Below are positions 1-10,243 of a stretch of DNA of 53,337 nucleotides, piece after piece. This DNA is from an uncultured Pelagibacteraceae bacterium (GTDB lineage Bacteria > Pseudomonadota > Alphaproteobacteria > Pelagibacterales > Pelagibacteraceae): NCBI GenBank assembly GCA_902532645.1, contig CACAIU010000003.1, positions 1-53,337 on the forward strand, given 5' to 3'. Each line of letters begins with the position of its first letter. Within the stretch, counting starts at the first letter, position 1. The notes under the pieces are model-generated. The model worked only from the letters and a program-made list of their open reading frames with translations. It did no database searches and had not been told where the DNA came from. The translations under genes and the position numbers were made by a program.

Positions 1-1392
1 GCTCTTCTTGGAGAAAATGGTGCTGGAAAATCTACACTGGTTAAAATTCTATCAGGCATCATCATTCCTGACGAAGGTAAAATTTATTTAAACGAAAATA
101 ATCTAAAGCTTAATTCGCCATTAGATGCAAAAAAAAATGATATCGGAATGGTATTCCAGCATTTTAATCTTTTTGAAACTTTGTCCGTATTTGAAAACTT
201 AATAATAGACTCAGATGAACAAAGGGAAAGTTTAAGAGAGAAAATTGATACGATTATGAAAAAATATAATTTTTCAATTGATCTTGATATTCCTGTTCTA
301 AATCTATCAGCAGGTCAAAAACAGAAAGTGGAAATAATAAGATGCCTAATAAGGAACCCAAAAGTTTTAATTATGGATGAACCAACATCTGTATTAACAG
401 AACAAGAAACAAGTGAATTATTCTTATCTTTGAAAAAATTTTCAGAAGAAGGAATTTTAATTATTTATATTACACATAAACTAAAGGAAGTCATGCAGCT
501 TTGTGATGAAGTTGCTGTAATGAGAAGAGGAAAGTTAGTTTCTGTAAGTGAAATAAAGAACGAAAATATTGAGTCACTTGCTAACAAAATGGTGGGTCAG
601 AACCTAAAAACAATTAAGAAAAAAAAAGCAAAAAATTCATCAGATCAATTAATTAAAATAACTAATCTTAATTTTACAAGTGAAGATCCCTTTGAAACAA
701 ATTTAATGGATATTAATTTTTCTGTTAATCGAGGGGAGTGTTTAGGAATTGCTGGTATATCAGGAAACGGACAAAGTGAATTATTTCAAGTATTAAGTGG
801 TGAAATTATTTCGGAAAAGAACTCTATAGAATTTAACAATAATTACATAGGAGATTTAAGTCCTCAAGAAAGAAGAGAATATTTGATGGCCTTTTCTCCA
901 GAGGATAGGCTTGAGCAGGCTGCAATTCCACAAATGAAAATTTTTGAAAATGTAGCTCTAAACAATTTTAAATCATCAAATTTTTTTAATAATGGATTAA
1001 TTAACGAAAACAAAATTAAAGAACATTCCAAAAAAATAATTTCAGATTTTAATGTTAATACGGACAACATTGAATTAAAAAGCCAATTTTTGTCTGGAGG
1101 TAATCTTCAAAAATTAATTATTGGAAGAGAATTAATAACTTCTCCAGATTTATTAATTTGTTTTAATCCAACTTGGGGTCTAGATGTTGGAGCAATAAAT
1201 TATATCCACGAAACATTGATTAAAATCAATGAACAAAATAAATCAATTATATTAATATCTACAGACACTGATGAGTTATTAAAATTAAGTGATAAAATTT
1301 CAGTAATTCATAAAGGAAAATTGTCAAAAATTATGAATGCTGAAGAAGTTACCTCTGAAAAACTTGGGATACTAATGGGAGGAGCAAATTGA
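1..1392 (+). CDS. ABC transporter ATP-binding protein (BMP-associated nucleoside/purine importer), 5'-truncated by window edge
   Basis: Frame 1 is open from base 1 and reads ALLGENGAGKSTL (Walker A) before the listed ORF start; LSAGQKQKVEIIRCL signature, LIMDEPTS Walker B, second ABC domain with LSGGNLQKLIIGREL; followed by two permeases and a BMP protein. Confidence 0.93.
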   Translation, partial: ALLGENGAGKSTLVKILSGIIIPDEGKIYLNENNLKLNSPLDAKKNDIGMVFQHFNLFETLSVFENLIIDSDEQRESLREKIDTIMKKYNFSIDLDIPVLNLSAGQKQKVEIIRCLIRNPKVLIMDEPTSVLTEQETSELFLSLKKFSEEGILIIYITHKLKEVMQLCDEVAVMRRGKLVSVSEIKNENIESLANKMVGQNLKTIKKKKAKNSSDQLIKITNLNFTSEDPFETNLMDINFSVNRGECLGIAGISGNGQSELFQVLSGEIISEKNSIEFNNNYIGDLSPQERREYLMAFSPEDRLEQAAIPQMKIFENVALNNFKSSNFFNNGLINENKIKEHSKKIISDFNVNTDNIELKSQFLSGGNLQKLIIGRELITSPDLLICFNPTWGLDVGAINYIHETLIKINEQNKSIILISTDTDELLKLSDKISVIHKGKLSKIMNAEEVTSEKLGILMGGAN

Positions 1393-2453
1393 TTAAAATC
1401 GTAAAAAGAGATCAACCATCAAGAGCTATTTTTTTTTTTACACCCGTGTTAGCTATTTTTCTAACATTAGTAGCGGGAGGTTTGATTTTTTTTATTTTAG
1501 GTTTTAAACCATTTGAAGCTCTTAAATTTTTTTTCATAGTTCCAATTGCAGATAAATATGGTTTCAGTGAATTACTATTAAAAGCTACACCTCTTTGTTT
1601 AATTGCAATCGGTTTATCTTTTTGTTTTAAAAGTAATAACTGGAATATTGGAGCCGAAGGGCAATTAACTTTCGGTGCGATAGTTTCAGGAGGAGTTGCA
1701 TTATTGTTTTATGAGCAAGAGGGATTTTACATTCTTCCGATAGTAATTTTAGCTGGTGCAATCGGTGGTATGCTGTATGCATCCATACCCGCAATCTTAA
1801 AAACTTACTTTAATACAAATGAAATATTAGTAAGTCTTATGTTGGTATATGTTTCAAAATTAATTTTGGACTATCTTGTTGTTGGTCCTTGGAGTAATCC
1901 AGAGGGATTTAATTTTCCTGAAACCAGACAGTTCAGTGACTCTGCTAAACTTCCGTTATTATTTGAAGGACTAAGAATTCACGCAGGAATATTTTTAGCT
2001 TTAGCTGCAGTGGTTATCAGTTGGTTTGTTTTTTATAAAACGTATTTAGGGTTCCAAATGAAAGTTTCTGGTTTTAGTTTAAAGACAGCAAGATATGCCG
2101 GATATAAAGGTAAAAAAATGATCATACTCGTTTTTTTAATAAGTGGTGCTTGCGCAGGTTTAGCTGGAGTTGGAGAAATAACTGGACCTATTGGACAGCT
2201 TCATAGAGAAATTTCTCCAGATTATGGTTTTACTGCAATAATTGTAGCGTTTTTGGGTCGTTTACATCCTGTTGGTATCATCTTTGCATCTCTAGTTGTT
2301 GCAATAACTTATCTGGGTGCTGAGACAGCTCAAATATTTATGCAAATACCTAAATATACTGGTCAGGTTTTTCAAGGAATGATTTTATTTTTTCTTCTTG
2401 CATCAGATTATTTACTTTTTTTCAAAATTAAATTTATAGGTTCAAAAAAATGA
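1389..2453 (+). CDS. ABC transporter permease (YufP-like)
   Basis: Hydrophobic, NNWNIGAEGQLTFGAI motif, overlaps ATPase by ATGA-like 4 bp (TTG start). Confidence 0.9.
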   Translation: MIKIVKRDQPSRAIFFFTPVLAIFLTLVAGGLIFFILGFKPFEALKFFFIVPIADKYGFSELLLKATPLCLIAIGLSFCFKSNNWNIGAEGQLTFGAIVSGGVALLFYEQEGFYILPIVILAGAIGGMLYASIPAILKTYFNTNEILVSLMLVYVSKLILDYLVVGPWSNPEGFNFPETRQFSDSAKLPLLFEGLRIHAGIFLALAAVVISWFVFYKTYLGFQMKVSGFSLKTARYAGYKGKKMIILVFLISGACAGLAGVGEITGPIGQLHREISPDYGFTAIIVAFLGRLHPVGIIFASLVVAITYLGAETAQIFMQIPKYTGQVFQGMILFFLLASDYLLFFKIKFIGSKK

Positions 2454-3382
2454 TCATCGATATAAATTTTATCGGACTGATAATTGCATCAATAATGGCC
2501 TCAGCTGTTCCTTTGATCCTAGCGTCCTGTGGTGAACTTATTACAGAAAGATCCGGTGTTCTAAACCTTGGTGTTGAAGGAATGATGATCATTGGTGCTA
2601 TTTCAGGTTTTGCATTAATGACTGTTACAGGAAGTTTAATTATTGCAGTTTTTGGCGCAATGTTAGCTGGAGTTTTAATTTCAACTATTTTTGCATTTCT
2701 TACTCAAACATTGATCACAAATCATGTTGCTACTGGTTTGGCGCTTACCATATTTGGAATTGGTATTTCTGCCATGATAGGAAAAAATTTTGTAGGTATT
2801 CCTGGAAAAGAGTTTCCTGTTTTGTTTGAAGGTTTAAAAGACACTATACCACTTTTAGGTTCAATATTATTTGGACATTCAATTGTTTTTTATTTTGCTT
2901 TTGCCCTTCCCTTTATAACTAGCTATTTTTTAAAAAAAACGAAAATTGGATTAATTGTAAGAGCTGTAGGAGACTCACCTGAGTCTGCATCTAATCAAGG
3001 AATAAATGTTAAGTTTGTTCGTTACGCTTGTATACTTTATGGAGGCGCAATGAGTGGACTTGCTGGTGCATATTTATCCATGATTTATACTCCTCAGTGG
3101 ATTGAAAATATGACAGGTGGAAGAGGTTGGATCGCATTAGCTCTAGTGGTTTTCTCAACGTGGAACCCAATTAAAATTTTGATTGGTGCTATGATTTTTG
3201 GTGGCTTAACGATTATTCAGTTTCATATGCAAGCAATTGGAGTAAGAATACCTGTGCAATTTTTAACAGCTCTACCTTACATCGTTACAATAATAGTTTT
3301 AGTTGTAATTTCTCGTGATAGTAGAAAAATAAGACTAAGTACTCCTAGTTCATTGGGGAAATCTTTTCATAAAGACAATTAA
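2450..3382 (+). CDS. ABC transporter permease (YufQ-like)
   Basis: ERSGVLNLGVEGMMIIGA motif typical of the BMP-type sugar/nucleoside permease family; 4-bp overlap with upstream gene. Confidence 0.9.
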   Translation: MIIDINFIGLIIASIMASAVPLILASCGELITERSGVLNLGVEGMMIIGAISGFALMTVTGSLIIAVFGAMLAGVLISTIFAFLTQTLITNHVATGLALTIFGIGISAMIGKNFVGIPGKEFPVLFEGLKDTIPLLGSILFGHSIVFYFAFALPFITSYFLKKTKIGLIVRAVGDSPESASNQGINVKFVRYACILYGGAMSGLAGAYLSMIYTPQWIENMTGGRGWIALALVVFSTWNPIKILIGAMIFGGLTIIQFHMQAIGVRIPVQFLTALPYIVTIIVLVVISRDSRKIRLSTPSSLGKSFHKDN

Positions 3383-3459
3383 TTTAAAAATAATCATTTT
3401 TTTTTAGATAATTTAATTTAAATTTAAATAATTAAAAAATCAAAAGGGGAAATAAATTT

Positions 3460-4530
3460 ATGCATAAATTTTTAATTCGTTCTTTCGTCTCTTCTTTAGT
3501 TTTATTATTTTCATTAACTGTAGCTGCAGTTGCCAAAGATGTTAAAGCAGCATTTGTTTATATTGGTCCAACTGGTGACCATGGATGGACATATCAGCAT
3601 GATGTAGGTAGAAAAGCTGTCGAAGCTGCCGGATTTAAAACAACTTACGTAGAAGGTGTTCCAGAAAGTGCCGATGCTGAGAGGGTTCTTAGACAATTAG
3701 CCAACTCTGGTCATGATGTTATCTTTACAACTAGTTTTGGATATATGAATCCAACTAACAAAGTTGCAAAAGAGTTTCCAAATGTAAAATTTGAACATGC
3801 TACTGGATATAAAAGAGAACATCCAAATGTTTCAACATACGCAGCTAGATTCTACGAAGGTAGAACTATCTTAGGAACAATTGCTGGAACTATGACAAAA
3901 TCAAATGTTATTGGTTATGTTGCGTCTTTTCCAATTCCTGAAGTTATCAGAGGTATCAATTCATTTACTTTAGCAGCTCAAAAAGTTAACCCAAATATTA
4001 AAACTAAAATTGTTTGGGCTTTCACTTGGTATGATCCAGGTAAAGAAGCAGAAGCAGCAAAAGCTTTAATCGATCAAGGTGCTGATGTAATTGCTCAACA
4101 TACAGATAGTACAGCTATTGTTCAAATGGCTGAAAAAGCTGGAGTATATGCTTTTGGACAAGCAAGTAATATGGACAAGTTTGCTCCTAAAGCTGTATTA
4201 ACATCAGTTGAAAACAATTGGGGACCATATTACGTAGACAGAGTTAAAGCAGTTGCAAATGGTACATGGAGTCAAAAAGATACTTGGCATGGTATTGGAG
4301 ATGGTATGGTTGTGATATCAGATTTAGATTCACAAATGCCAGCCGACCTAAGATCAAAAGTTAAAAAACTTCAGGCAGATTTAGCATCTGGAAAAGTTCA
4401 TTCTTTCACAGGACCAATTTATGACCAGAAAGGTAATTTGATGGTTGCTGAAGGAAAAACTGCAGATGATGGAATGCTTGCAGGAATGATGACTTACGTT
4501 AAAGGTGTTGAAGGAGATATACCTAAGTAA
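3460..4530 (+). CDS. BMP family ABC transporter substrate-binding protein
   Basis: Signal peptide, then VKAAFVYIGPTGDHGWTYQHDVGRKAVE, BMP/basic membrane lipoprotein family pattern. Confidence 0.93.
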   Translation: MHKFLIRSFVSSLVLLFSLTVAAVAKDVKAAFVYIGPTGDHGWTYQHDVGRKAVEAAGFKTTYVEGVPESADAERVLRQLANSGHDVIFTTSFGYMNPTNKVAKEFPNVKFEHATGYKREHPNVSTYAARFYEGRTILGTIAGTMTKSNVIGYVASFPIPEVIRGINSFTLAAQKVNPNIKTKIVWAFTWYDPGKEAEAAKALIDQGADVIAQHTDSTAIVQMAEKAGVYAFGQASNMDKFAPKAVLTSVENNWGPYYVDRVKAVANGTWSQKDTWHGIGDGMVVISDLDSQMPADLRSKVKKLQADLASGKVHSFTGPIYDQKGNLMVAEGKTADDGMLAGMMTYVKGVEGDIPK

Positions 4531-4553
4531 TCAGTTTCCAAATTAAAAAATTT

Positions 4554-4583
4554 AAAAGGCCGGTTTTTTAGCTGGCCTTTTTT
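4554..4583. terminator. Rho-independent terminator, possibly bidirectional
   Basis: AAAAGGCC-loop(12)-GGCCTTTTTT between two convergent genes. Confidence 0.8.
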
Positions 4584-5106
4584 ATATCTGATGTTTTTTT
4601 TTTATTTGTTCAATCCTTAATTCTTCATAAATTTCGAAGGGTTGTACTATCCAAGGATTATCAGGAAGTTTATTTGCACAGAAATCTGGCTCAAATGTTG
4701 ATTTCTTTTTTTTAAATAATGTTGCGGTTTTAATGTCTTCAATTTTATCTTTAATGGGTTCGTATTTTTTTAACCAATCTATACTTTTGTTAAAAGTAAT
4801 TCCTGTGTCAGATAAATCATCACATAAAAGTATTTTTCCACCCATATTAGGTGCTATCGAACTCATTTCTCTTGAAAATACAATATCACCCTGCTCATCC
4901 TCTACTCCCTTACCACTGTAAGATTCAACTGCAAGATAAGCACATTTTAATTTAAAAATTCTACTTAAAACATCTATCATCGGCGCTGCTCCACGCATGA
5001 TGCCAACTAGTATTGTTGGTTTATATCCGCTCTCATCAATTTGGATTGCTAGTTTCTCAACAGTTTTGTTATACTCGTCCCAGCTGACAATCATTTTTTC
5101 AGACAT
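4582..5106 (-). CDS. Purine (xanthine/hypoxanthine-type) phosphoribosyltransferase
   Basis: PRPP-binding motif ILLCDDLSDTGITF; ILVGIMRGAAPMIDVLSRIF. Confidence 0.8.
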   Translation of the reverse strand: MSEKMIVSWDEYNKTVEKLAIQIDESGYKPTILVGIMRGAAPMIDVLSRIFKLKCAYLAVESYSGKGVEDEQGDIVFSREMSSIAPNMGGKILLCDDLSDTGITFNKSIDWLKKYEPIKDKIEDIKTATLFKKKKSTFEPDFCANKLPDNPWIVQPFEIYEELRIEQIKKKHQI

Positions 5107-5122
5107 AATTTTTTATATCTAT

Positions 5123-6031
5123 TTATTTAAATAATAAAACTAAAACTGCAAGAACGATAAGTGCTATTATTGAAGAAATTAAAATATACAACCTATGAAT
5201 GTTTCTTCCTCTTAAATTAAAATAATGTCTTGCTACCCCAGAAATAACAGCAATCGCACATAATATTAACCAATTATATTGGTGATAAACTAAAAAGCTC
5301 GAATGCCCAGAAAGCATTATAAACAAAACTAAAAAAGTTGAATAATTATTGTGAATTGATCTTTGTTTAGCTGCTAAAGATAAGCTCATATCAAACTTTT
5401 CACCTCTTTCACTACTACTAATTATGTTCATTTGATTGGGGATGATTACCGTGAAAACATTGCCAAACATATTGGATCCAATGATTAATCCAACACTCAA
5501 AATTGCAAATTTCGGTCCAAATAATTTTGTAAGTCCAAATGATACAACTGCCAGCAAAATTATTCCCGTGGATATAAATAAAATATGATTCTCAATTAAT
5601 TTTGATTTGCATAAGAGATCATAAATAAACCAAGCCACAATCAATGATAAAAGCGAGATAATAATGGCATAAGTAGGAGGCATTAACAGAACACGTTTAT
5701 CAACCATCAATACTCCAGCGTTATAATAATAAATTACAACTAAGAGCAACATTCCAGTTACAAAGGTTAAGTAACTTTGCCACTTGAAGATTACTAATCT
5801 ATTTAAGTAATCTTGAGGTGGAGATGTTTTTAACCTTGAAAGTTTATAAAAAAAACCAGAATGCATCAGATATCCTTCACCATCGATATCATCACTTGTT
5901 ATATTTTTATTTAAATTATTATCTAAGTAATTAAATAAAAAACTATTACCTACCCATAATATTGCAAATAATACATGGCCCCATCTTAGAATAACCTCTA
6001 ACCATTTTATTGTATAAGGTAAAAATTCCAT
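5123..6031 (-). CDS. puuD: PuuD-like urate hydroxylase, membrane domain only
   Basis: Multi-TM protein starting WLEVILRWGHVLFAILWVGNSFLFNYLDN, resembles the urate oxidase N-terminal membrane domain; sits among purine catabolism genes; lacks a C-terminal CxxCH. Confidence 0.8.
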   Translation of the reverse strand: MEFLPYTIKWLEVILRWGHVLFAILWVGNSFLFNYLDNNLNKNITSDDIDGEGYLMHSGFFYKLSRLKTSPPQDYLNRLVIFKWQSYLTFVTGMLLLVVIYYYNAGVLMVDKRVLLMPPTYAIIISLLSLIVAWFIYDLLCKSKLIENHILFISTGIILLAVVSFGLTKLFGPKFAILSVGLIIGSNMFGNVFTVIIPNQMNIISSSERGEKFDMSLSLAAKQRSIHNNYSTFLVLFIMLSGHSSFLVYHQYNWLILCAIAVISGVARHYFNLRGRNIHRLYILISSIIALIVLAVLVLLFK

Positions 6032-6501
6032 TAATATTTTATTTTATCTACTTTTTTATTCCAAATTTCAAATGCTTTTAAAGCTTCATCTCTGAGCATT
6101 TGTACCATTTTAATTTTCCTATCATCAATTTTTTTTGGGATTTCTGTATAAATAAAGGAGTCATCGAAATCTATATTTTTTGCATCTTCTCTAGTGTTTG
6201 CATAATATATTTTATTTAATCTTGACCAATAAATTGCAGAGAGACACATCGGGCAAGGTTCACAAGATGTATAAATCTCACATCCAGAAAGATCAAAAGT
6301 ATTTAAATTTTTACAGGCTTCTCGAATTGCTACTATTTCTCCATGAGCAGTTGGATCATTTGACGAAGTAACTTTATTAGAACCCTCTGCAATAATCTTA
6401 TCATCCTTAACTATAACACTTCCAAAGGGACCACCAACGGTATTGGCACTATTTATTGAAAGTTCAATTGCTTTTACCATAAATTTTTTTTTGTCTTTCA
6501 T
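6031..6501 (-). CDS. guaD: Guanine deaminase (cytidine deaminase-like fold, GuaD type)
   Basis: HGEIVAIREA and SCEPCPMCLSAIYW zinc motifs; NTREDAKNIDFDDSFIY region; gene context. Confidence 0.85.
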   Translation of the reverse strand: MKDKKKFMVKAIELSINSANTVGGPFGSVIVKDDKIIAEGSNKVTSSNDPTAHGEIVAIREACKNLNTFDLSGCEIYTSCEPCPMCLSAIYWSRLNKIYYANTREDAKNIDFDDSFIYTEIPKKIDDRKIKMVQMLRDEALKAFEIWNKKVDKIKY

Positions 6502-6502
6502 T

Positions 6503-8806
6503 TTAATTTTTTATTTTATTTTTAATTTTGTTAATACTTATTAAAATTCTTTCAGGTGTTGCTGGTGCATTAAGTTCTGGTGCAAACTGATAATTTCCAA
6601 TTGAAGCAACTGCATCTTTAATTGCATAAAAAACACTCATTGCTAGCATCAAAGGAGGTTCACCAGTTGTTTTTGCTTTATTAACAACTTTTTCTTTATT
6701 TAATCCTTCTTTAAAAATTTCTACATTAAATTTTTTTGGAATATCACTTACTGCAGGTATTTTGTAAGTCGATGGAGAAAAAGTTGTAATCTGACCATCT
6801 GATTTCCATTTCAATTCCTCTATTGTAAGCCAACCTTGTCCTTGTACAAAACCACCCTCTATCTGACCTAGTTCTAACGCTGGATTTATTGGCTTGCCGG
6901 CATCATGTAAGATATCTACTCTTTCCAGTATATTTTCACCCGTCAATGTATCTACAATTACTTCCGAAACAGCTGCTCCGTAACAAAAGTAATAAAAAGG
7001 TCTTCCTCTAAATTTTTTTTTATCAAAATTAATTTTTGGTGTTGAATAGAAGCCTGATGATGAAAGAGATATTCTATTTAGATATGCCTCTTGAATTATG
7101 CTTTTAAATTCAAATTGTCTGTTTCCAAATATTATATATTGATCTTTATAGACTGCCTCTTGGTTGTAGATCTTATATTTTTTCTTTATAAATTTTTCTA
7201 AATTTAATTTAATTTTTGCTACTGCATTTAGAGCTGCTGCTCCATTAAGGTCTGTAGTTGACGAAGCGGCGCTAGCTGAAGTATTTGGAACCTTGGCTGT
7301 ATTTGTTGATGAGATATGAACTAAATTATAGGGTAATCCCAAAGAATTAGCCACTAACTGAGCAATCTTTGTGTGAGTCCCCTGACCCATTTCTATACCT
7401 CCATGATTTAAATGAACGCTTCCATCTGTGTAAATATGAACTAAAGCTCCAGCTTGATTTAAATGAATTGTTGTAAATGAAATACCAAATTTTAAAGGTG
7501 TAATAGCTATACCCTTCTTTTTAAATTTATTTTTTTCATTAAATTTTCTTATGTCCAAATATCTTTTCTTATAATTAGATTTACTTTCTAATTTTTTAAA
7601 TATTTCATTAATGACATTATCTTCAACAGTCATTCCATAATGAGTTACATTTCTTTTATCTTTTTGATAAAAATTTTTTTTTCTGACTTCTATAGGATCT
7701 ATTTTTAAATACCTTGCGATATTATCTATAATATTTTCTATAGCCATCATCCCTTGATTTCCACCAAAGCCTCTAAATGCAGTTGAGGTTGGAATATTTG
7801 TTTTACATAAATTATTTGTTACCTCGATATCTGAAATATAATATGCATTGTCCACATGAAGCAAAGCTCTCTCGTTTATTGCAGCCGATAAATCAGGTGA
7901 CATTCCACAATTAGAAGATAAATTTAATTTTAATCCTTCAATGATACCTTGATCATTAAAACCAACTTCATACTCAGATAAAAATTCATGTCTCTTACCA
8001 GTTAAAATTATATCATCATCTCTATCCAATCTTAATTTAACTGGTTGTCCTGATTTTTTTGCCAGCAACGCGCAAATGCATGCTGTCATGAAATTTGTTT
8101 CCTTTCCCCCAAACCCACCTCCAATTCTTCTAACCTCAACATTTATTGAATTACTTTTTTGATTAAACATTTTTGCAATTAATTGTTGAGTTTCTGATGG
8201 ATGTTGTGTTGAACTATAAACTAAAAAATTATCATCTTCTTTAGGAACAACAAAAGCTGCCTGGCCTTCTAGATAGAAGTGCTCTTGGCTTCCAGTTGTA
8301 AAATTTCCTTTTAAGTTGTTTTTGGAATTTTTTATTTTTTTAGACGGGTTACCTTTTTTAACTTTTCTAGGTTTAAATAAAAATTGCTTCTTATTTAAAG
8401 CCTCCTTAATTGTAATAACAGGTTTTAAATCTTTATAGGTAATTTTGGCTTTTAATACTGCCTTTCTAGCAAGTTCTGTAGTTGTAGCAGCTACAGCGAA
8501 TAATGGCTGACCAAAAAACTCTACTTTTTTTTCTGGAAAAATTGGATCACCTTCAAAAACTGGACCTACGTCATTTCTACCAGGGATATCTCTTTGAGTA
8601 ACTATTGATATTACTCCTTCACTTTTTTTTACTTCAGTGAGGTCAATTTTTTTTATTATTGCATGAGCTTTTTTGCTTAAACCAATAGCACCATAAATGG
8701 TATTTTTTGGTTCATTAATATCATCAGTGTACTCTGCATATCCACTCACATGCTTATAAGCACTATCATGTGGTCTTATTTCCTCAATGTAGTTCTCTTT
8801 ACTCAT
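6503..8806 (-). CDS. xdhB: Xanthine dehydrogenase molybdopterin-binding subunit
   Basis: RRIGGGFGGKE, TAFRGFGGNQGM, GGIEMGQGTHTKIAQ, TTGEPPLMLAMSVF motifs. Confidence 0.95.
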   Translation of the reverse strand: MSKENYIEEIRPHDSAYKHVSGYAEYTDDINEPKNTIYGAIGLSKKAHAIIKKIDLTEVKKSEGVISIVTQRDIPGRNDVGPVFEGDPIFPEKKVEFFGQPLFAVAATTTELARKAVLKAKITYKDLKPVITIKEALNKKQFLFKPRKVKKGNPSKKIKNSKNNLKGNFTTGSQEHFYLEGQAAFVVPKEDDNFLVYSSTQHPSETQQLIAKMFNQKSNSINVEVRRIGGGFGGKETNFMTACICALLAKKSGQPVKLRLDRDDDIILTGKRHEFLSEYEVGFNDQGIIEGLKLNLSSNCGMSPDLSAAINERALLHVDNAYYISDIEVTNNLCKTNIPTSTAFRGFGGNQGMMAIENIIDNIARYLKIDPIEVRKKNFYQKDKRNVTHYGMTVEDNVINEIFKKLESKSNYKKRYLDIRKFNEKNKFKKKGIAITPLKFGISFTTIHLNQAGALVHIYTDGSVHLNHGGIEMGQGTHTKIAQLVANSLGLPYNLVHISSTNTAKVPNTSASAASSTTDLNGAAALNAVAKIKLNLEKFIKKKYKIYNQEAVYKDQYIIFGNRQFEFKSIIQEAYLNRISLSSSGFYSTPKINFDKKKFRGRPFYYFCYGAAVSEVIVDTLTGENILERVDILHDAGKPINPALELGQIEGGFVQGQGWLTIEELKWKSDGQITTFSPSTYKIPAVSDIPKKFNVEIFKEGLNKEKVVNKAKTTGEPPLMLAMSVFYAIKDAVASIGNYQFAPELNAPATPERILISINKIKNKIKN

Positions 8807-10243
8807 TTAATTTACTCTTGATAACTTATTAGAATTTATTTCTACGAAACATTTCATCAATAAATTTTTTGCTATCTCTAGTCTGTATTCTTTGCTAGCT
8901 CTCATGTCTCCAATAGGACTTAAATCTTTTTCTAAATATTTTTTTGCTTGATCAAAAGTATTGATGGTAAGAGGCTTATTTTTGAGAATTTTTTCACATG
9001 CTTTAGCTCTTTTTGGTACAGCAGCCATGCCTCCATATGCAATATAAACCTCTTTAATTTTATTTTTATTAATCTCAAAATTAAAAGATCCACAAACAGA
9101 TGAAATATCATCATCAAATCTTTTTGATATCTTAAATGCCTTAAAAATATTTTTCTTAAATAATGGTATTTTTATTGAATATATAAATTCATTTTTTTTT
9201 AATTTAGTTTTTCTGTAATCAAGAAAAAAATTATTTAAAGGTATCACTTTTCTTTTGTTAAAACTTTCAATTAAAACCTCTGCATTTAAAGATAATAGAA
9301 TTGGCAGTGAGTCACCTATTGGAGATGCTGTTGCAATATTGCCGCCTATAGTTCCAACATTTCGAATTTGAACAGAGCCATATCTTTTTAGAACCAAATA
9401 AAAATCTGGATAATATTTTTTAATTTCTTTTTCAAATTTTATTAAAGGTGTAGCAGAGCCAACTTCTAAATAATTTTTACTTACTTTGATAAAATCTAAT
9501 TCGTTAATTTCTTTTAAATCAATTATAAACGGAATTTCTTTTCTTTCTTTTGTGACTTTTAAAGACAAGTCAGTTCCACCAGCAAGAAAACTAAAATTAG
9601 AATGTTTTTTAATTATAACATTTAAATCTTTAATATTTTTTGGTGAAAAATAAATTTTATCATCTTTTTTAATATAAATATTTTTTGGTTTAATTTTTTT
9701 TAATTGCTGAATTACTTTATTTTTATTTTTGGAAAATTGATCATTCTTATTTATTTTATTTAAACTTTTGGCAGCATCAATTATAGGTCTATAACCAGTA
9801 CAACGACATAAATTACCAGATATAGAATCTGATATTAATTCATTATTGAGACTTTTATTATTTTTAAACATTGAAAATAAAGACATGACAAATCCTGGCG
9901 TACAGAAACCACATTGTGAACCATGAAATTTTACCATCGCATCTTGCACTGGGTGAAGTTTTCCATTTTCAGAAACTAAATCTTCAACAATTATAAGTTG
10001 CTTACCATTCAATGAGGGGACAAATGAAATACAAGAATTAATTGCTTTATATACAATTTTATTATCGACTAATTCACCCAAAACAATTGTACATGCACCA
10101 CAACCACCCTCCGAACATCCTTCTTTAGTTCCAGTCTTTTTTAATTCAGTTCTAATATAATTAAGTAACGTTTGATTTGGATCGGGATTTTTGATTATAA
10201 CAAGCTTGTCATTTAATAGAAATTTAACAGAACTCGATATCAC
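8807..10243 (-). CDS. xdhA: Xanthine dehydrogenase FeS/FAD subunit
   Basis: GCSEGGCGACTIVLGE plus CGFCTPGFVMS / NLCRCTGYRPI 2Fe-2S motifs; FLAGGTDL and VGTIGGNIATASPIGDSLP FAD motifs. Confidence 0.95.
   Translation of the reverse strand: MISSSVKFLLNDKLVIIKNPDPNQTLLNYIRTELKKTGTKEGCSEGGCGACTIVLGELVDNKIVYKAINSCISFVPSLNGKQLIIVEDLVSENGKLHPVQDAMVKFHGSQCGFCTPGFVMSLFSMFKNNKSLNNELISDSISGNLCRCTGYRPIIDAAKSLNKINKNDQFSKNKNKVIQQLKKIKPKNIYIKKDDKIYFSPKNIKDLNVIIKKHSNFSFLAGGTDLSLKVTKERKEIPFIIDLKEINELDFIKVSKNYLEVGSATPLIKFEKEIKKYYPDFYLVLKRYGSVQIRNVGTIGGNIATASPIGDSLPILLSLNAEVLIESFNKRKVIPLNNFFLDYRKTKLKKNEFIYSIKIPLFKKNIFKAFKISKRFDDDISSVCGSFNFEINKNKIKEVYIAYGGMAAVPKRAKACEKILKNKPLTINTFDQAKKYLEKDLSPIGDMRASKEYRLEIAKNLLMKCFVEINSNKLSRVN

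Noticed and set aside
864-1070. Antisense ORF of 68 aa within the ABC ATPase gene, and similar short ORFs opposite or inside longer genes (e.g. 3514-3696, 12220-12420, 16505-16861, 25214-25528, 38499-38816, 50404-50694)
   Set aside because: All lie within strongly supported coding genes, have no recognisable domain and are expected by chance opposite AT-rich coding DNA.
148-1392. ATPase gene beginning at 148
   Set aside because: The reading frame is open to base 1 and encodes a Walker A motif there, so the gene is simply cut by the window edge.
6031-6501. Interpretation as tRNA adenosine deaminase TadA
   Set aside because: The CDA zinc motifs are shared, but the C-terminal region and location next to xanthine dehydrogenase fit guanine deaminase better.
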